From assembly GCA_014529385.2 (NCBI GenBank), contig CM043963.1, forward strand, positions 100,125,412-100,189,411: 64,000 nucleotides of DNA, in the 5' to 3' direction. A program made the position numbers and the translations under genes. Each line of letters opens with the position of its first letter. Positions within the stretch are counted from its first letter, which is position 1. Under the pieces are notes generated by a model that was given only the letters and a program-made list of their open reading frames with translations, did not search any database and was not told the origin of the DNA. The DNA is from Adiantum capillus-veneris (Eukaryota > Streptophyta > Polypodiopsida > Polypodiales > Pteridaceae). Below, piece after piece: positions 45,723 to 58,417 of the stretch.

Positions 45723-46309
45723 TACAAACAAAAACAAAAACGCACACACACATACATAAACAAAGAATGCACACACACATTGAGAGAGAAAAAGAGAGAG
45801 AGAGCATGCATAAACAAAAAACGCACGCATTGAGAGAGGAAAAGAGAGAGAGAACATGCATAAACAAAAAACGCACACATTGAGAGAGGAAAAGAGAGAG
45901 AAAACATGCATACGATCCAAAACAACGCACACACATTGAGAGAGAAAGAGAGAGAAACTAATTTAACGTCATAGGAAACTAATTAAAATTAAAAGACCTA
46001 GAGATCTAGCCGACGAGGAGTTGAACTGAAGACCTATTATTCAAGAGAGAAATGGCATAATCAATCTATCATACTTGGCATGGGTGATAGAAAGGTTATA
46101 CCATTTATCTCTTTTTATTGGCACACACATCCACACACGCGCACACACACAAGAAGAAGAGAGTTATAACGTCGTAGGAAACTATCTTAAAAGACGTTAA
46201 AGATTAGGTTATATGTAGACTTACATTAAATTAGATTTAGGTTTATTTTTAACTAGATTTACGTTTATTTAAGCTAGATTTATATTTACGTTATATTAGA
46301 TTAGATTTA

Positions 46310-46508
46310 GGTCTCCATAGACTACGATGCCTGCATGAAGCGGGTGAAGAAAGCCCTCAATAGAATATAGGGTATTGCTGCCTTCACTCATGGTGGGCTC
46401 CGTCGATCCAAAAGTACTGGTGAAATGTCTTCAGAAGATAGGGAAGAAGGTGGATCTTCAGGGCGGCAAGAGTCACTACATCCCCGACACAATGACCATC
46501 TAGACAAC
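46310..46508 (+). pseudogene. HMA-domain-like host fragment inside CACTA-2 (short copy)
   Basis: It reads YDACMKRVKKALNRI, a TAG, then GIAAFTHGGLRRSKST and SSEDREEGGSSGRQE, ending at a TAG near 46503. The CACTA-1 copy has CDAC where this has YDAC, so the first metal-binding Cys is mutated here. The downstream part seen in CACTA-1 (about 170 bp) is absent. Confidence 0.55.
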
Positions 46509-46888
46509 CTCTAGTCATTAGACTTACGTTAAATTAGATTTAGCTTTATTTTTAGTTAGATTTACGTTTATTTAGATTTACGCTTATTTACATTAGATCG
46601 AGTCCAGGCAAGAATTACTTACGGTTTAGGGTTTAGAGTTAGACGAACAGTGAAAAGATCTACTGTGAAAAGATGTTAAGATGAAGTGAAGTGCTACAGC
46701 TAGAGAAGAGGCAAAGGGATTTTGTCCACTACATGCAGTATCATGTAGACGTGGGTGTGTGGATTTCTTGTACCCACAAATATAGGTATTGACCAATAAA
46801 GACGAGATTATAACCCGGTGGTTCTGATCTCCGTGCACCTCTAGACCGAGGTGTGCGGGGATTGGACATGACTAGAGAATGTGAGGTA

Positions 46889-46933
<45 letters not shown>

Positions 46934-46995
46934 GACGAAGAATGCCAATAGAATATTAAATTTGTTGTCCAGGTTATAAGATTTTTATCCTCATT

Positions 46996-49900
46996 ATGAG
47001 TAGCGACGAGGATGTGGGACCGTCCAACCGAAACACCTATCTCTCAACGAGGGTCTTATGTCCTTGTAATCAATGCAAGCATGCTGTGCGACGGACAAGA
47101 CGTGTTTCTTTGCAGCACGTTCGCGAATTTGGCGAGTTCGATCCATCTATTATAGATCGAGTTGTTGCCAATTATAACTCGTCGGACTCTGACGCTGGCC
47201 AACAAGCAGCAATCTTGCAACCCAATAGACGTGTTCACAGGCGCTTTGGTCAAGCAGCATATGTGAGGCCACAAGATGTAGCCTCTGACAGCTCGGGGGA
47301 TGATCATGCAGAGCACATTCCCAACGAGGCAATGTTTGAGCCCGATATTGATGAAATGATCGAGACGATCATGGATTCAGAAAGGCTTATCTATGATGAT
47401 ATGAAAAGTGAAGCCGATACGTCATTGTATAATGGAGCACGTATGTCTAGATTGAAAGCACTCCTGGTTCTTCTCAACATGCAGACAAAGTTTGGATGGA
47501 GTGACACTAGCGTCACAACGCTTTTCAGGTGATCTATTACAGTTAGTTTACTTTAATAGAACTCTAAATGTATAATGATCTGATAGATTTTTACACGACT
47601 GTATCATATTTTTATGTTGTGTAGATTGCTGAAAGAGCACATACTACCAGCTGACAATGTGATGCCAGATTCCCGAGATGAAGCAAGAAAGATTTTGCGA
47701 AACTTGGGGATGGATTACAATTCTATCCACGCTTGTCCTAATGACTGCATTCTTTTCAGAGGGGAATACACAGACATGGAGAAGTGTCCGAAATGTGATT
47801 CCGAAAGATATCGAGTAGATCTCCACGGGACAAAAATTCCACAAAAGGTTTTGCGACATTTTCCTTTGCTTCCTCGCATCAAGCATTTCTTCGAATGTAA
47901 GTCCATGGCCGCCCTAGCATCATGGCATGAGGAGAATAAATCTTCGGATGGTGTGCTACGAATTCCTGCAGATTGCGCAGCCTGGAAACATATAGATGGA
48001 ACATGGTCGGATTTTGCCAGGGAAGCTCGAAATTTGCGCTTAGGCCTGGCTATGGATGGCGTAAATCCATTTGGTCAAAGATCAACATCTTACAGTGTAT
48101 GGCCCGTTGTCATCGTCAACTACAACATTCCCCCGTGGTTGACTACGAAGAAGGGGCACCTATGGCTAAGCTTGATTGTGCCAGGGCGATATAAAGTGGG
48201 GAATATGGATGTGTATCTTCGTCCACTATTGGAAGAGCTACAACAATTGTGGATTGGCATAGAGGTGGTGGATATAAGCCGACACACAGGACGACGGAAT
48301 GCTTTGATCAGAGGCATTCTAATGTGGACCATGCATGACTATCCCGGGCTAACAGAATGCTCAGGTGATCTATTGACACTCCTCACTCAGACACTATAAA
48401 TATTGTTTTTTCCCATAGTTGATCTATTATCATGTGTATACATGCAGGGCTTCAAACAAGCGGATATAGAGCATGTGTCACATGTGGACCTAGACTGAAT
48501 GCACGTAGGGCACCCTCACTGAAGAAGCAAATCTACGAAGGTCATCAAACGTATCTTCCAGAGAATCATGTGTTACGCGATGGCTTTTTGGGAAGAGAGC
48601 CACCAAGGATGTCTGCACAAGCATGGTTAGAGCAGAAGGAGATGTGCGATGACGGATTGCCTCCAGGGATGAAGAGACTATCTCTATGGTACGAGTTACC
48701 ATACTAGCCCCGACTCATGATCAATCACTTGCTCGATCCAATGCACATATTCAAGAATGTGGGTAATCTACTATGGGACCATTTGACCGGAAAGAAAGAT
48801 ACTTTGGGAGCCAGAGTTGACCTTAGAAATGTGGATCGTATGGAGCAATATTGGCCGCAAACAGCGTCTGATGGATCGATAAAACTCCCTAAAGCACCAT
48901 GGATTTTCACAGGAGCCCAAGAACGCAAAGTAAAAGAGGCCATTCGATCTTTGCGGACCCCCACTGGCGTAATGCACTCGCTCCGAACGTGTTTTACTAA
49001 AGAAGTAAAGCTTACCGGTTTGAAGTCACACGATTGGCATAAAATGTGTCAGGTACGTTCATAGTGGACTTTAATATCATTGCATAAAATGTGGACTTTA
49101 ATATCATTGCTGCACATACTTTACAGTTTATTTTACCGGTTGCCATTGAGGGATGTTTGTCTCTCGACATCCGTAACACAATCTACAAACTTGCAAAGCT
49201 GGTGCAATGGATCTCACAAAAGGAGATCAACGTAGACTCCATACCATTCGCCAAACTAAATGCTGCGGAGCTTGTGTGCATGTTTGAGAAACATTTTCCT
49301 ACTACAATGCTAACCATTCAGGTGCATCTTCTTGTTCACATAGTTGATGAGGTGGAAATAGCTGGCACAGTTCATTCCAGATGGATGTTCTTCTTAGAGC
49401 GTTTCATGAAAACGCTTAAGGGATATGTGCGTCAAAAGGCACGTCCGGAGGGTAGCATGGCAGAAGGTTGGTTGGTATCAGAGTCCCTAGTGTACATTGG
49501 AGAGTGGCTAGACGGATTTGATAAATCCCGGGACACGCTATGGCGAACCATAGATGATGAGCGCATATCTGGGATTGTCATGTGCAATCTCGGTGTTGAG
49601 AAGAATATGACGGAAGATCTAGAGGCTAAAATCAACCGATTTTGCATGCTTCACAATCCAGTGATGCAAAAGTGGATTTCACAATATGAGGATGCAAAGC
49701 AAGAGCGACAAAGGGCACGAATCGAGTGGAGACGGGGAAGACGACCACCGATGCACTATCCAGCGGTTCTGGAGAGCCTACCAACCTTCATGAGCTTAAG
49801 ATGGTTGCACAACCAATTGAAAAGCGCACAACAATGCGGTGACGAAGTGACTGAAGAAGAGTGGGAGTACTCTCGGGGTTGCGCGACCAAGGTAAGTTTG

Positions 49901-50724
49901 CAATGTACGACTAGCAAATGACTTTATTTATAAACGTTTGAACGGCCACTCATAATCTTTGTTCGTTGCAGTATAAGTCATACACAGCAGCATGGTGTAA
50001 AGGTCGACATTTTAGGGTGGAACAAATCGACAAAAAGCGTTTTACTCAAGATTGTGGAATCATGGCAAAATTTGAACAGTCTAGTCGACGACGTTCCTCT
50101 GATGCAGATCCTGTGGTGGCGGAACTCACTTACTTCGGCACGCTGCAAGAGATTTTGAGGATCGATTACAGAGGATTTTTTGTCGACTTGTTCGACGTGC
50201 AATGGTTCAAGATAATCATGGAGGGTCGCAACGCTACTGTGCGTAGAGGAGAGTCTGGTTTTCTTGAGGTGGATTCTACTAAGAAATGGACTGACCTAAG
50301 AGACACTTTCGTACTACCCGAGCATTGTGAACAAGTAAGTATGTAAATAGTTAACATCCCCCTTTTACAAGTTATGTGCTTGAAAGCTCTCCTGTAAGTT
50401 ATGTGGCTCTGGCAGGTAGTATTTCATCCTACAAAGTCTACATCAAACTGGTGGTACGTCATAGAGGTAGCCCCTCGTAGTGCAAGGACGTATGAAGGCT
50501 ACCATGTGCCAATCACAACGACATCAATGGAGGAGATCAGAGAAGATGCTCAATCAGAAGCCGCTGCGGTGGTGCCAGACGAGCATCAAGATGCTACTAC
50601 TCTATATGGGGTGCATGCAGAGGAGCTACAAAATGAAACAGAGGATATGTGTTTAAACGGAGAGCTCTATATAGATATAGGAAGTTATGCTGAGTTATGC
50701 GAGGATGAGAGAGAGATCTCTTAA
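46996..50724 (+). pseudogene. CACTA-2 TNP2-like transposase, six exons, one nonsense codon
   Basis: The exons I infer are 46996-47528, 47625-48364, 48448-49052, 49127-49891, 49972-50334 and 50416-50724. All introns are GT-AG and all frames fit, for about 1,100 codons. A Cys-containing N-terminal region (VLCPCNQCKH) resembles a transposase-associated zinc domain. The Transposase_21 core follows (HACPNDCILFRGEY, LGLAMDGVNPFGQ, PVVIVNYNIPPW). Next is a DUF4218-like region (LTGLKSHDWHKM, WMFFLERFMKTLKGYVRQKA) and a DUF4216-like C-terminus (FFVDLFDVQWFKI, NWWYVIEV). TAG at 48705-48707 follows LPY, where TNP2 proteins usually have Trp (TGG), so it is probably one transition. Without read-through only the N-terminal third is made. 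Confidence 0.9.
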
Positions 50725-50996
50725 AGCCACAAATATTGTATTTGAACAATTTTGCTCCGTGTTGTAAAAGCTCTGGCTCTCTAAGTACCTTCCATGGTGT
50801 ATAACGCTCTTTTCTACTCGCGCTCACATCTTTTGATTGAAAATTCTGAGTTTTCGACTTGCCTCTTCTATCACTCGATTCATTGCGTCATTGTATTTAT
50901 ATGCGTCATTACGTCATTGTATTTAATGGTCTTTGCGTCATTGTCTACTCTATTCATTCAATATTAAGTTTAAATATTCGTGTGTTTAATGCAGGT

Positions 50997-52312
50997 ATGG
51001 ATGATGAGGAGTTTCTTTCTTCTTTGTCACCGCAGCAGAGACAGTGGTACGTGGAGCGTCATCGCTCTGGCGCATCATCGCGTGTTCCTACACCATCCGC
51101 ATCTCCCTCTCTTTCGGAGCATTCGGCGTGCTCCGAAGCTTCGGCGTCGACGAGACGAGCTTCACACTCGTCTAGACACCGGCGCTCTAGTGGTGGCGGT
51201 GGCGGTTGTTGTGGGGATTCCGCCACCGATGCCTCCACACCGCCTCGTGTTCTCGACGAAGCTCTTTACCCTCCCCTTCTTTGCCCGCCCCCACACCAGC
51301 CACAGCATCGCCATCTACGCCAGGTTTTGCACGGCTGACTGTTCCTAGAAGCTACACACCTCTACCTACTCCGCCAGGAGCCACCCCACTCGACACTCCT
51401 CGCTTCGCGGCCCAGACGCCGGTGGAGACACCTGACGTCCGTACCCCCATCGACACGCCGCTAGAGACCCCTGCCAGGACACCCAGGTTCACGCGTCACC
51501 GGCCAGAGGGCTTGCCTTACTCCGTCGACATCAGCGACGGCATCATCATGGATGATGACGGCAAGAAGGTGATCTCGCGCATGCGTGGTCTTTGCTCTCA
51601 GCTGTTTAGACACTATATACTAAACAAATGGAGTGAAGTACCAAGTGATTTAAAAAACAGAGTCATCAGCATACTTCATGATGAGTTTCCCGTTCCAACA
51701 CGGGATCAGCGCTTCAATGAAGACCTGATGAAGATTCGAATGCGCGAATACTGCAAACACAAGCGTTCCGAAGTGCAAAAAGCAATCAAGAATGGGTGGA
51801 ATAGGCCAGATTGGCTGGCCAAAGAAGATTGGAAGAATGCGAAGAAAGCAGCGCGCGAGAATCCCGACAAGTGGAAGCAACAAAAGGATGCAGCCAGAGC
51901 GCGAGTAGAGGCAGGGAGCTCGCACCACTTGGGGAGCGGTGGATGGGCATCATTTGAGGCCGATTTTGTAAGTCTTTTCACATTGCTCTTTATGCATGTT
52001 CGATAGTTTAGGGTTTATGAGTTTTTTAGTTCTAACATAATGAAATCTTTGTATGTTTTGATAGTGGTCGATGACAGGACGTGATCCCACACCGTACGAG
52101 CGCGAGTACGCAGGCAGGAAGGGCTTAAACGCTCTGATGGACATTCTCTGTTCTCGCGGCGGCATGGTTAGTATTAGGGTTTACTCTTTTCTATTTTTTG
52201 TATTGTTTTATAAATGGCGTTATATGTTTATACTTACTGAAAGCTGTGTTATTGTCTTTTTTTGCAGAATCCGACAGATACGCCGCTTGGACGCGATGAG
52301 ACGTCTGACTAG
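50997..52312 (+). pseudogene. CACTA-2 second gene (Transposase_24 / TNPA-like), frame break
   Basis: The ATG at 50997 (MDDEEFLSSLSPQQRQWY) opens a Ser/Arg-rich part. The frame is lost near 51256, where CACTA-2 has two more bases than CACTA-1. The Pro/Thr-rich and Trp-rich helical parts (LPYSVDISDGIIMDDDGKK, NGWNRPDWLAKEDWKNAKK) continue in another frame to 51967. Exons 52065-52166 (WSMTGRDPTPYEREYAGR) and 52268-52312 (NPTDTPLGRDETSD, stop) join in phase with GT-AG borders. By analogy with En/Spm TNPA the product may bind the subterminal repeats, but I have no direct evidence. The gene lies about 270 bp downstream of the transposase stop on the same strand. Confidence 0.72.
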
Positions 52313-52675
52313 ACGACGTCAGTTTAGCCGTAGCTAGATAGCATTAGTTTAGGGTTTCTCATAGCTTATGTATCATGAGACGGATTTTATACGTCTTTTT
52401 GAACCATGTATATTATTACATTTGTCACCGCAGTTCCTTTTGCCAATCAATTCTTTATGCCTATGATGTTGTACAATTGTCATTATTACATTTTCCAATC
52501 AATTCATTTTGCCTATGATGTGTACAATTGTCAATTTTGCAAACAATGCGTCTTGTGGGTGACTATTTTGGGTCTATTATCTACCTTTGCACTTTTTTTA
52601 AAAAGTGAATCAAGTACAATATGGTTGATGGGTGGCAGGGCATTCAATGCCCTGCCACCAAAAAAATATTCTCTC

Positions 52676-52935
52676 GGGCGTCGCTATAAGCGTCGCTATT
52701 TATGGCTCTGTAGCGTCGCTATGAGCGTCGCTATAGTCTGCAGTGTAAATGTCGCTATAAGCGTCGCTATAGGCGTCGCTATATAGCGACGCTCATAGCG
52801 ACGCATATAGCGACGTCTATAGCGATGCCTATAGCGACGCTCTTGTAGCGACGCTCGTAGCGACGGTTTTAGCGACGCCGGGGGTTATAAAAATCCAATG
52901 TATTTCCGTCGCTAACAGCGTCACAAGAGCACACA
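52676..52935. repeat. CACTA-2 subterminal repeats, right end
   Basis: About twenty copies of CGTCGCTA or TAGCGACG in both orientations. The strand switches near 52781, so the block could fold into a long hairpin. Confidence 0.88.
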
Positions 52936-52948
52936 ACTTCTTGTAGTG

Positions 52949-53046
52949 AGAAACTTCTAGTAGCCTGCCCATGGAGTAGGTTTTTCCTAGAAAAATTAGA
53001 TTTCTCTCCTCCCACTCTGCAACAACCTTGTGTATACAGTTATAAA
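52949..53046 (-). pseudogene. Middle piece of FCP1/NIF-like pseudogene 2
   Basis: A 98-bp strip of host sequence lies between CACTA-2 and element F. The minus strand reads NCIHKVVAEWEERN and LIFLGKTYSMGRLLEVS with no stop. It joins in frame to both neighbours after removal of the two elements and one copy of each TSD. Confidence 0.65.
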
Positions 53047-53436
53047 TGCTATGGAATTGATATTTTATTATTTATTGCAGCTAACAGGTGGAAAAGGCTT
53101 GACAGAGATAGGCTATTGCAAAAGGATATTATATTTTATTATTCAAGTGCTCTTTTATGAGCTTTGGCCATTTATGACCGGCCGGCCAGTTTGTACTCAC
53201 ATTTGACCATTCAAGAAATCTATAAATCAAATACGTGCAAGAGGTAAATGGTCACTCTTGCACGGGGGGTGATTGCACCCAGTGTCCTTGTTGTTCTTCT
53301 CTCCTCTCTTCTCTTCTCTCTCGCCGTGCCAACGTAGCAGTCCGCTTTAGAAGGTGCATTTGCACACACTCTCTTACACTCTCTCGCTCACAATCTCTTT
53401 CTTTGTTTGCGGAACTCCATGCCTTCGGCTGTAACA
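53047..53436 (+). repeat. Left LTR of element F (390 bp)
   Basis: It starts TGCTATGG and ends GGCTGTAACA. Confidence 0.88.
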
Positions 53437-56400
53437 AGTCTACGTTCCTATATATGCAAGTAAAGCTATAGAAATCTCTAAGAATAAGAGAGAAGTGGTT
53501 TTCTTATTCCTTTCTTAAATTTTTATCATTTTTTCTCTAGCATGGTGGAGTATACGAGGAGAAAATGATTAAAAGATTGAGATAAGTGTTGATTTTAAGC
53601 CATTTAGTGGCATTCTTAAAACTACTATAGCAACTTCAAAATTTGGATGAGAACAAAGCCAAATGATTGTCTTTCTTAGTGTATTAGGGACCTAGACCCA
53701 TTTGAGGCTGACTTGAAGTATGTATATATTAGGGATGGGTTTGATAGCCATTCAAAATTGCTTACAAATAGGGCTTAGAGATGAGAAAATAATAAAATTA
53801 ATAACAAAGTAAGATTTGAAAGCAAGTAGGGTTGTTTTAGAGAAAGATTTGCACTGAGTTTTGCCTTGTGTTAGGGGAGGCGATGAGGATTAAAGATGCT
53901 CGGAGTTAGATATTGAGAGAGGAATGGGGAATGTAGATTTCAATTGGGCTCGATTGATCGAGATAACCACCTGGAGACATGTGAGAAAAGAATTATCCAA
54001 TTAACACAACTTGAAAGAGGTATCGTCTAAGACGTAAATGGTTTCGTGAGAAACTACAAGAGGGGGCCTTCACCGCATCCCAAAATTAAAGAATTATAGT
54101 AGGAGCGCGAGCATGAGGCAAAGCTTTGAGAAGAAAAACAACGAATAAGTGTTGTAGGGAACATCCCCTGGATCTGCAGCATTGTCATATGAGTATCGAC
54201 CGTGCTAAGGAGCATAGAGGCGCAAACAATGACAGCCGACAATACGAATGCCAACCTGCATTGCATGGCTAGCTTGCCCATCAACCCCTAAAATGTAGCG
54301 CATGCTTTCATTGCAGCCGTAGCCTAAGCTGCATGCGCATAATGTGACACTCACGGCACTTTACAACCAGCAATCGGTGTCAGCCTCCCTGCACCACTTG
54401 TGAGTGCATGTAAACTGGAGTAAAAAAAATCAAAGGCATTTCGAGCAGCCAACCACGTCATTTTTGTCTTTTTTTTTTATGTGAACTATAGACCACCAGC
54501 TTACTCAGCCACCACACACATGCACACACACACACACACATAGAACACCGTGAGTGCATGGCACTGGCATATGCTCGCATAAGGGACTGCATTCAGAGAC
54601 CAGGGGCTGCATTGATTTACACCAGCCATTGCATGGCGCACCTACCACAAGGTCGAGTACTAGCTCCCGTTCAACACGCCACCTTCTTATGTGGTACACA
54701 CCCCTCGACCATTCATTGTAACAGCCGCGCAAAATTTGCATGGCTATCCACCCAAACAACCCGCCCCAACTACTGGCCATTATCGCTCTCCTCCTTCTGT
54801 AGCTTACCTTGCGATCTTGCTTTTCACTAACGAAAAAAAAAAAACAGAACTTCTGCAAACGCCGCCCCTGCTCCACTGATGAGGTTAGTGATAGAGTGCT
54901 TGCTAAGGGGTGTTTCTCACTAAAAGAGTGACAGTATTGATCAAATGGACCTGTCACACAGGAAGAACAAAATCTACATGCAATCCGCAAATCACATATG
55001 GCAAGCATAGGATGAGCGTGCATGTAACCAGTTGCTATCTCGGTTGCCAAAGTAATGACCGTTGTCCAGCTTTGATAATGTATTCCAAGAAGGGAACTAG
55101 CCGTGCACCTCCAAGATCATGATGGGGCCACTTCCACTCTCTTGGATCCCAATAAAGCTTCAAGATCAACCTGCCCTCCCCAATCCACAACCTCCAAGAG
55201 TGTGCTGCCTGAGAGGGGATGAGAGGATCCACACACAACGACACTTACCATGAGACTTCACAACACACATATGTATACAGAGTACATATACACATGTACT
55301 TTGATTTCTTTGGCCTTTCTCTCCCCCTCGTTTACTGAATCTGACGCCCACACAACAGTGGTCAGCCCTCTACTTGCAGAAGATGACATTGATGAAGATC
55401 CTCAGTGATATGTGCCATACTATCTACCGGGCATCCTCGACACAATGATGATGATTATTTTACTCTAACAATTCAACCTTTTTAGTTTTAGTTCTTTTTA
55501 AGTGCTTCACTATACTTCATTTTAATTTTACACCTACACATTGTATTAGATTCATAAGGATTGTTGATTAGTTTGGTCCCATAGCCCTTTGGAAGACGGG
55601 GAATATGACATTTCATTTCATTTCTTTTCCCATTAGAACTACCTATAGAGGTGTACATTAACGACGCTCTTCAGTGCTTGCTACTATATTTTATCCGACA
55701 TACACCCGTTGTCGAGCTTTCTCACGCATTGACGATGATGATACTGATTTTCATCACAATAGTAGGCTCTAGGTTTTATGGTTTCAATTGTACTTCATTT
55801 TTTAAAATTTATTTTTGTACCCAAGCATTATAATAGATACACAAGGGCTGTATCAGTTTTTCTCACACTTAATTTTACATTTTTAAGACAGTTAATATTA
55901 CATTTCATTTTCTTTTCTCTCTTTTTTTCCCCATAACCAAACTGCAGACCCTACCTTTGTATTTGATTGTCCCCAACCTGGCAAGCCGATGACATCTTAC
56001 CCTCCACAGACACTCACTCATACATTTTCATGATATATGCATACACACTCACACAAGCACACACACACACACACATACTGCAAGTGTTCTATATGATCTT
56101 TCCTAGCTTGGAGTTAATGTTCGTGGCTACGCGATGTGAGATTTGTGTGTCTATATTTAGGGTGGAGATAAGCGTTGCTATGTCTCTTGGTATTTCAGTG
56201 TTTGTTGTATCATTGAACGATGACCATCGAAAGTAGTTCCTACAAAGAAAATTCACACGACACTCTGTTTGAGAGAGCAATAATGGAAATCAATCTTTGG
56301 ATCAAAAGAATCATAGCAATGTTTGTTAATCGAGTTAGGGCTTGCAAAAAACAAAAATTCTAACTGAGGACAGTAAGGGCACACCTGAAGCTCTTTTGTT

Positions 56401-57248
56401 TTTTAGGACAAAACTCAAATATTTTTAGATATTCATAGTAAAATTTGTAAAACTTTGCCGATTTACTTGAAGGAAAGCATGGAATCTAGCCGGATGTTTT
56501 TCTATTTTAGATAGTTTCAATAACATTGGTACAATTTTACTAGCTTCTAAGTTTCTTGCGACAACAATCAATGGTTTAAAAACTTACTCACATATACAGC
56601 CCACCTCACCGATATATGACACCCATTGGTACGACTTGAATTTTATGGCAATTGTACTTTGGTTTGTTCTATCTTGCATGACATTACTCAAATGATGAAT
56701 TTTACTGTTGCCCTTTATATTCAAGAACTTGTTTAAGTATTTGACGATTTGAATACTAGTCATTTCTTCAAACCGCCTCCAAGTACGTAATTTTATGTTG
56801 TCATGAAGCTCACTAATCACATCGTAAATCCCCTTCTTTTACTTTTACAGTATTACTTATCACATTCAGGTCATATTCCACTAACACTATTCTAAAAGAG
56901 TCTCAGCTGACATTCTTTCTGTACTGATCCACTATCTAACCTAATCTCTTACTCAATACTTCATTTTTTAAGTATGCTAACGGTCTTGTCTACAACTCTG
57001 GATGTGTCTACTGTCCCCATTCCAAAAGAGAACAACACAGTCTCAACCCTCTCCAGCCTGTACGAGCATTCTATTTTTTGTGCGACCCCCTAATTTGAAT
57101 GGTCATTCTTTCAATTATACCTCTCTATGCACGCACACACTGCTTTGGCTTTGGTTTCTCATTAATTTAAAGGATTTTTCTTTATGATCATTTGTCATTA
57201 AGCTATACAGCTCCTCATGTGAGCTAAGGTGCTCTGGGACAGTGAACA

Positions 57249-57302
57249 ACATTTTGTAAGTACCCTCCTACTCAAACATTTTGTAAGTACCCTCCTACTC
57301 AA
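57249..57302. repeat. 27-bp direct tandem duplication
   Basis: Unit starts ACATTTTGTAAGTACC. Two exact copies, followed by the first bases of a third. Confidence 0.9.
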
Positions 57303-57390
57303 ACATGCTCCAAATTGGTCTCACACATGTAATAAATGTTATATTTTTTTATTTTTTATGCCTAGCCTAGTCCATTGGTCACGGACACAC

Positions 57391-57580
57391 AGATTCCCCG
57401 ATTTAGGCAGTGTGTCGATATTCATCTTAATGCAGATTTTCCGATTTAGGTAGCACATTGAAAATTATAGATTCATGATTTTTAAATAATACCAATGTAG
57501 ATTCGCCGATTTAGGCAGCATTAGTGCATATTTGCTGATTTAGGCAGCACGTCAGGTGTAGATTCGCTGATTTAGGCAAC
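57391..57580. repeat. Five spaced copies of a 20-bp motif
   Basis: Consensus AGATTCGCCGATTTAGGCAG, at about 57391, 57434, 57500, 57529 and 57560, all in the same direction with unequal spacing. Confidence 0.85.
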
Positions 57581-58017
57581 ACCGATCACAAAATCATGCT
57601 ACAGTGTGACTGGCCACCACTGTAACTGGTATGATTTTGTTACCCGGTATAAAAAATGAAGGATATTTGGATTTGGATTTGGAATTGGATTGGAATTGTT
57701 ATATGATGATTTTCTATCACGACAATATTTATGAAAGTGAACTTGAGATTGATGAGGATTGATTTATACACTGATCAGTGTGACCAATGATATCCTGATT
57801 CATCAGGGTATGACATATACTGTTTATTCTAGTGGTATGGGACACTGGCATAGGTAGTATGTGGATGACGACAGGCATAAGCAATGTTGTTTAGTTTGAT
57901 TATTTTTACTATATGCTATTTTTTTGACACAGATTTCTAATCATTGTTTTTGACAAGTATCATTTGTAGATTTCTTATCTTTGCAACTGAGGACAGTTGC
58001 TTTCCAATGGAGAGGTA

Positions 58018-58417
58018 TGTTATGGAATTGAAATTTTATTATGTATTGTCGCTGACAGGTGGAAAAGGCTTGACTGAGCTAGGCTATTGCAAAAGGATAT
58101 TATATTTTATGTATATTTTATTATTCAAGTGCTCTTTTATGAGCTTTAGCCATTTATGACCGGTCGTCCAGTTTGTACTCACATTTGACCATTCAAGAAA
58201 TCTATAAATCAAATGCATGCAAGAGGGAAATGGTCACTCTTGCACGGGGGATATTGCGCCCAGTGTCCTTGTTGTTCTTCTCTCCTCGCTTCTCTTCTCT
58301 CTCGCCGTGCCGATGTAGCACTCCGCTCTAGGAGGTGCATCTGCACGCACTCTCTTATACTCTCTCACTCACAGTCTCTTTCTCTGTTTGTGGAACTCCA
58401 CGCCTCTGGCTGTATCA
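58018..58417 (+). repeat. Right LTR of element F (400 bp)
   Basis: It starts TGTTATGG and ends GGCTGTATCA. Purine-rich GGAGAGG lies just before it. Confidence 0.88.

Larger units (their letters stand above)
45217..52948 (+). mobile_element. CACTA-2: En/Spm-type DNA transposon, nearly complete
   Basis: It starts CACTACAAGAGG and ends CTTCTTGTAGTG, with TSD AGA on both sides (45214-45216, 52949-52951). Plus-strand content is subterminal repeats, hairpin, HMA-like fragment, TNP2-like transposase gene, Transposase_24-like gene and a large subterminal array. It inserted into an FCP1-like (pseudo)gene. It is the fuller relative of CACTA-1. One nonsense codon in the transposase and one frame break in the second gene suggest it no longer moves by itself. 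Confidence 0.96.
53437..58017. other. Interior of element F, no gene recognised
   Basis: Open frames are short or low-complexity. Visible structure: a 27-bp tandem duplication at 57249-57302, five copies of an AGATTCGCCGATTTAGGCAG-like motif at 57391-57580, and AC runs near 54515-54541 and 56041-56076. Confidence 0.6.
53047..58417 (+). mobile_element. Element F: LTR retroelement with non-coding interior
   Basis: Two similar LTRs (53047-53436 and 58018-58417) are flanked by a perfect TSD ATAAA (53042-53046, 58418-58422). Orientation is taken from a TATA-like CTATAAATC near 53219 followed by the pyrimidine-rich R/U5-like part. The 4.6-kb interior has no recognisable gag or pol on either strand. 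Large retrotransposon derivatives (LARDs) have this layout. I could not match a primer site after the 5' LTR (AGTCTACGTTCC), so the strand and the replication mode are uncertain. Confidence 0.85.

Noticed and set aside
54505-55050. 181-codon minus-strand frame in element F
   Set aside because: Odd composition with a Cys/Val run from an AC repeat, no motif, and an overlapping frame on the other strand.
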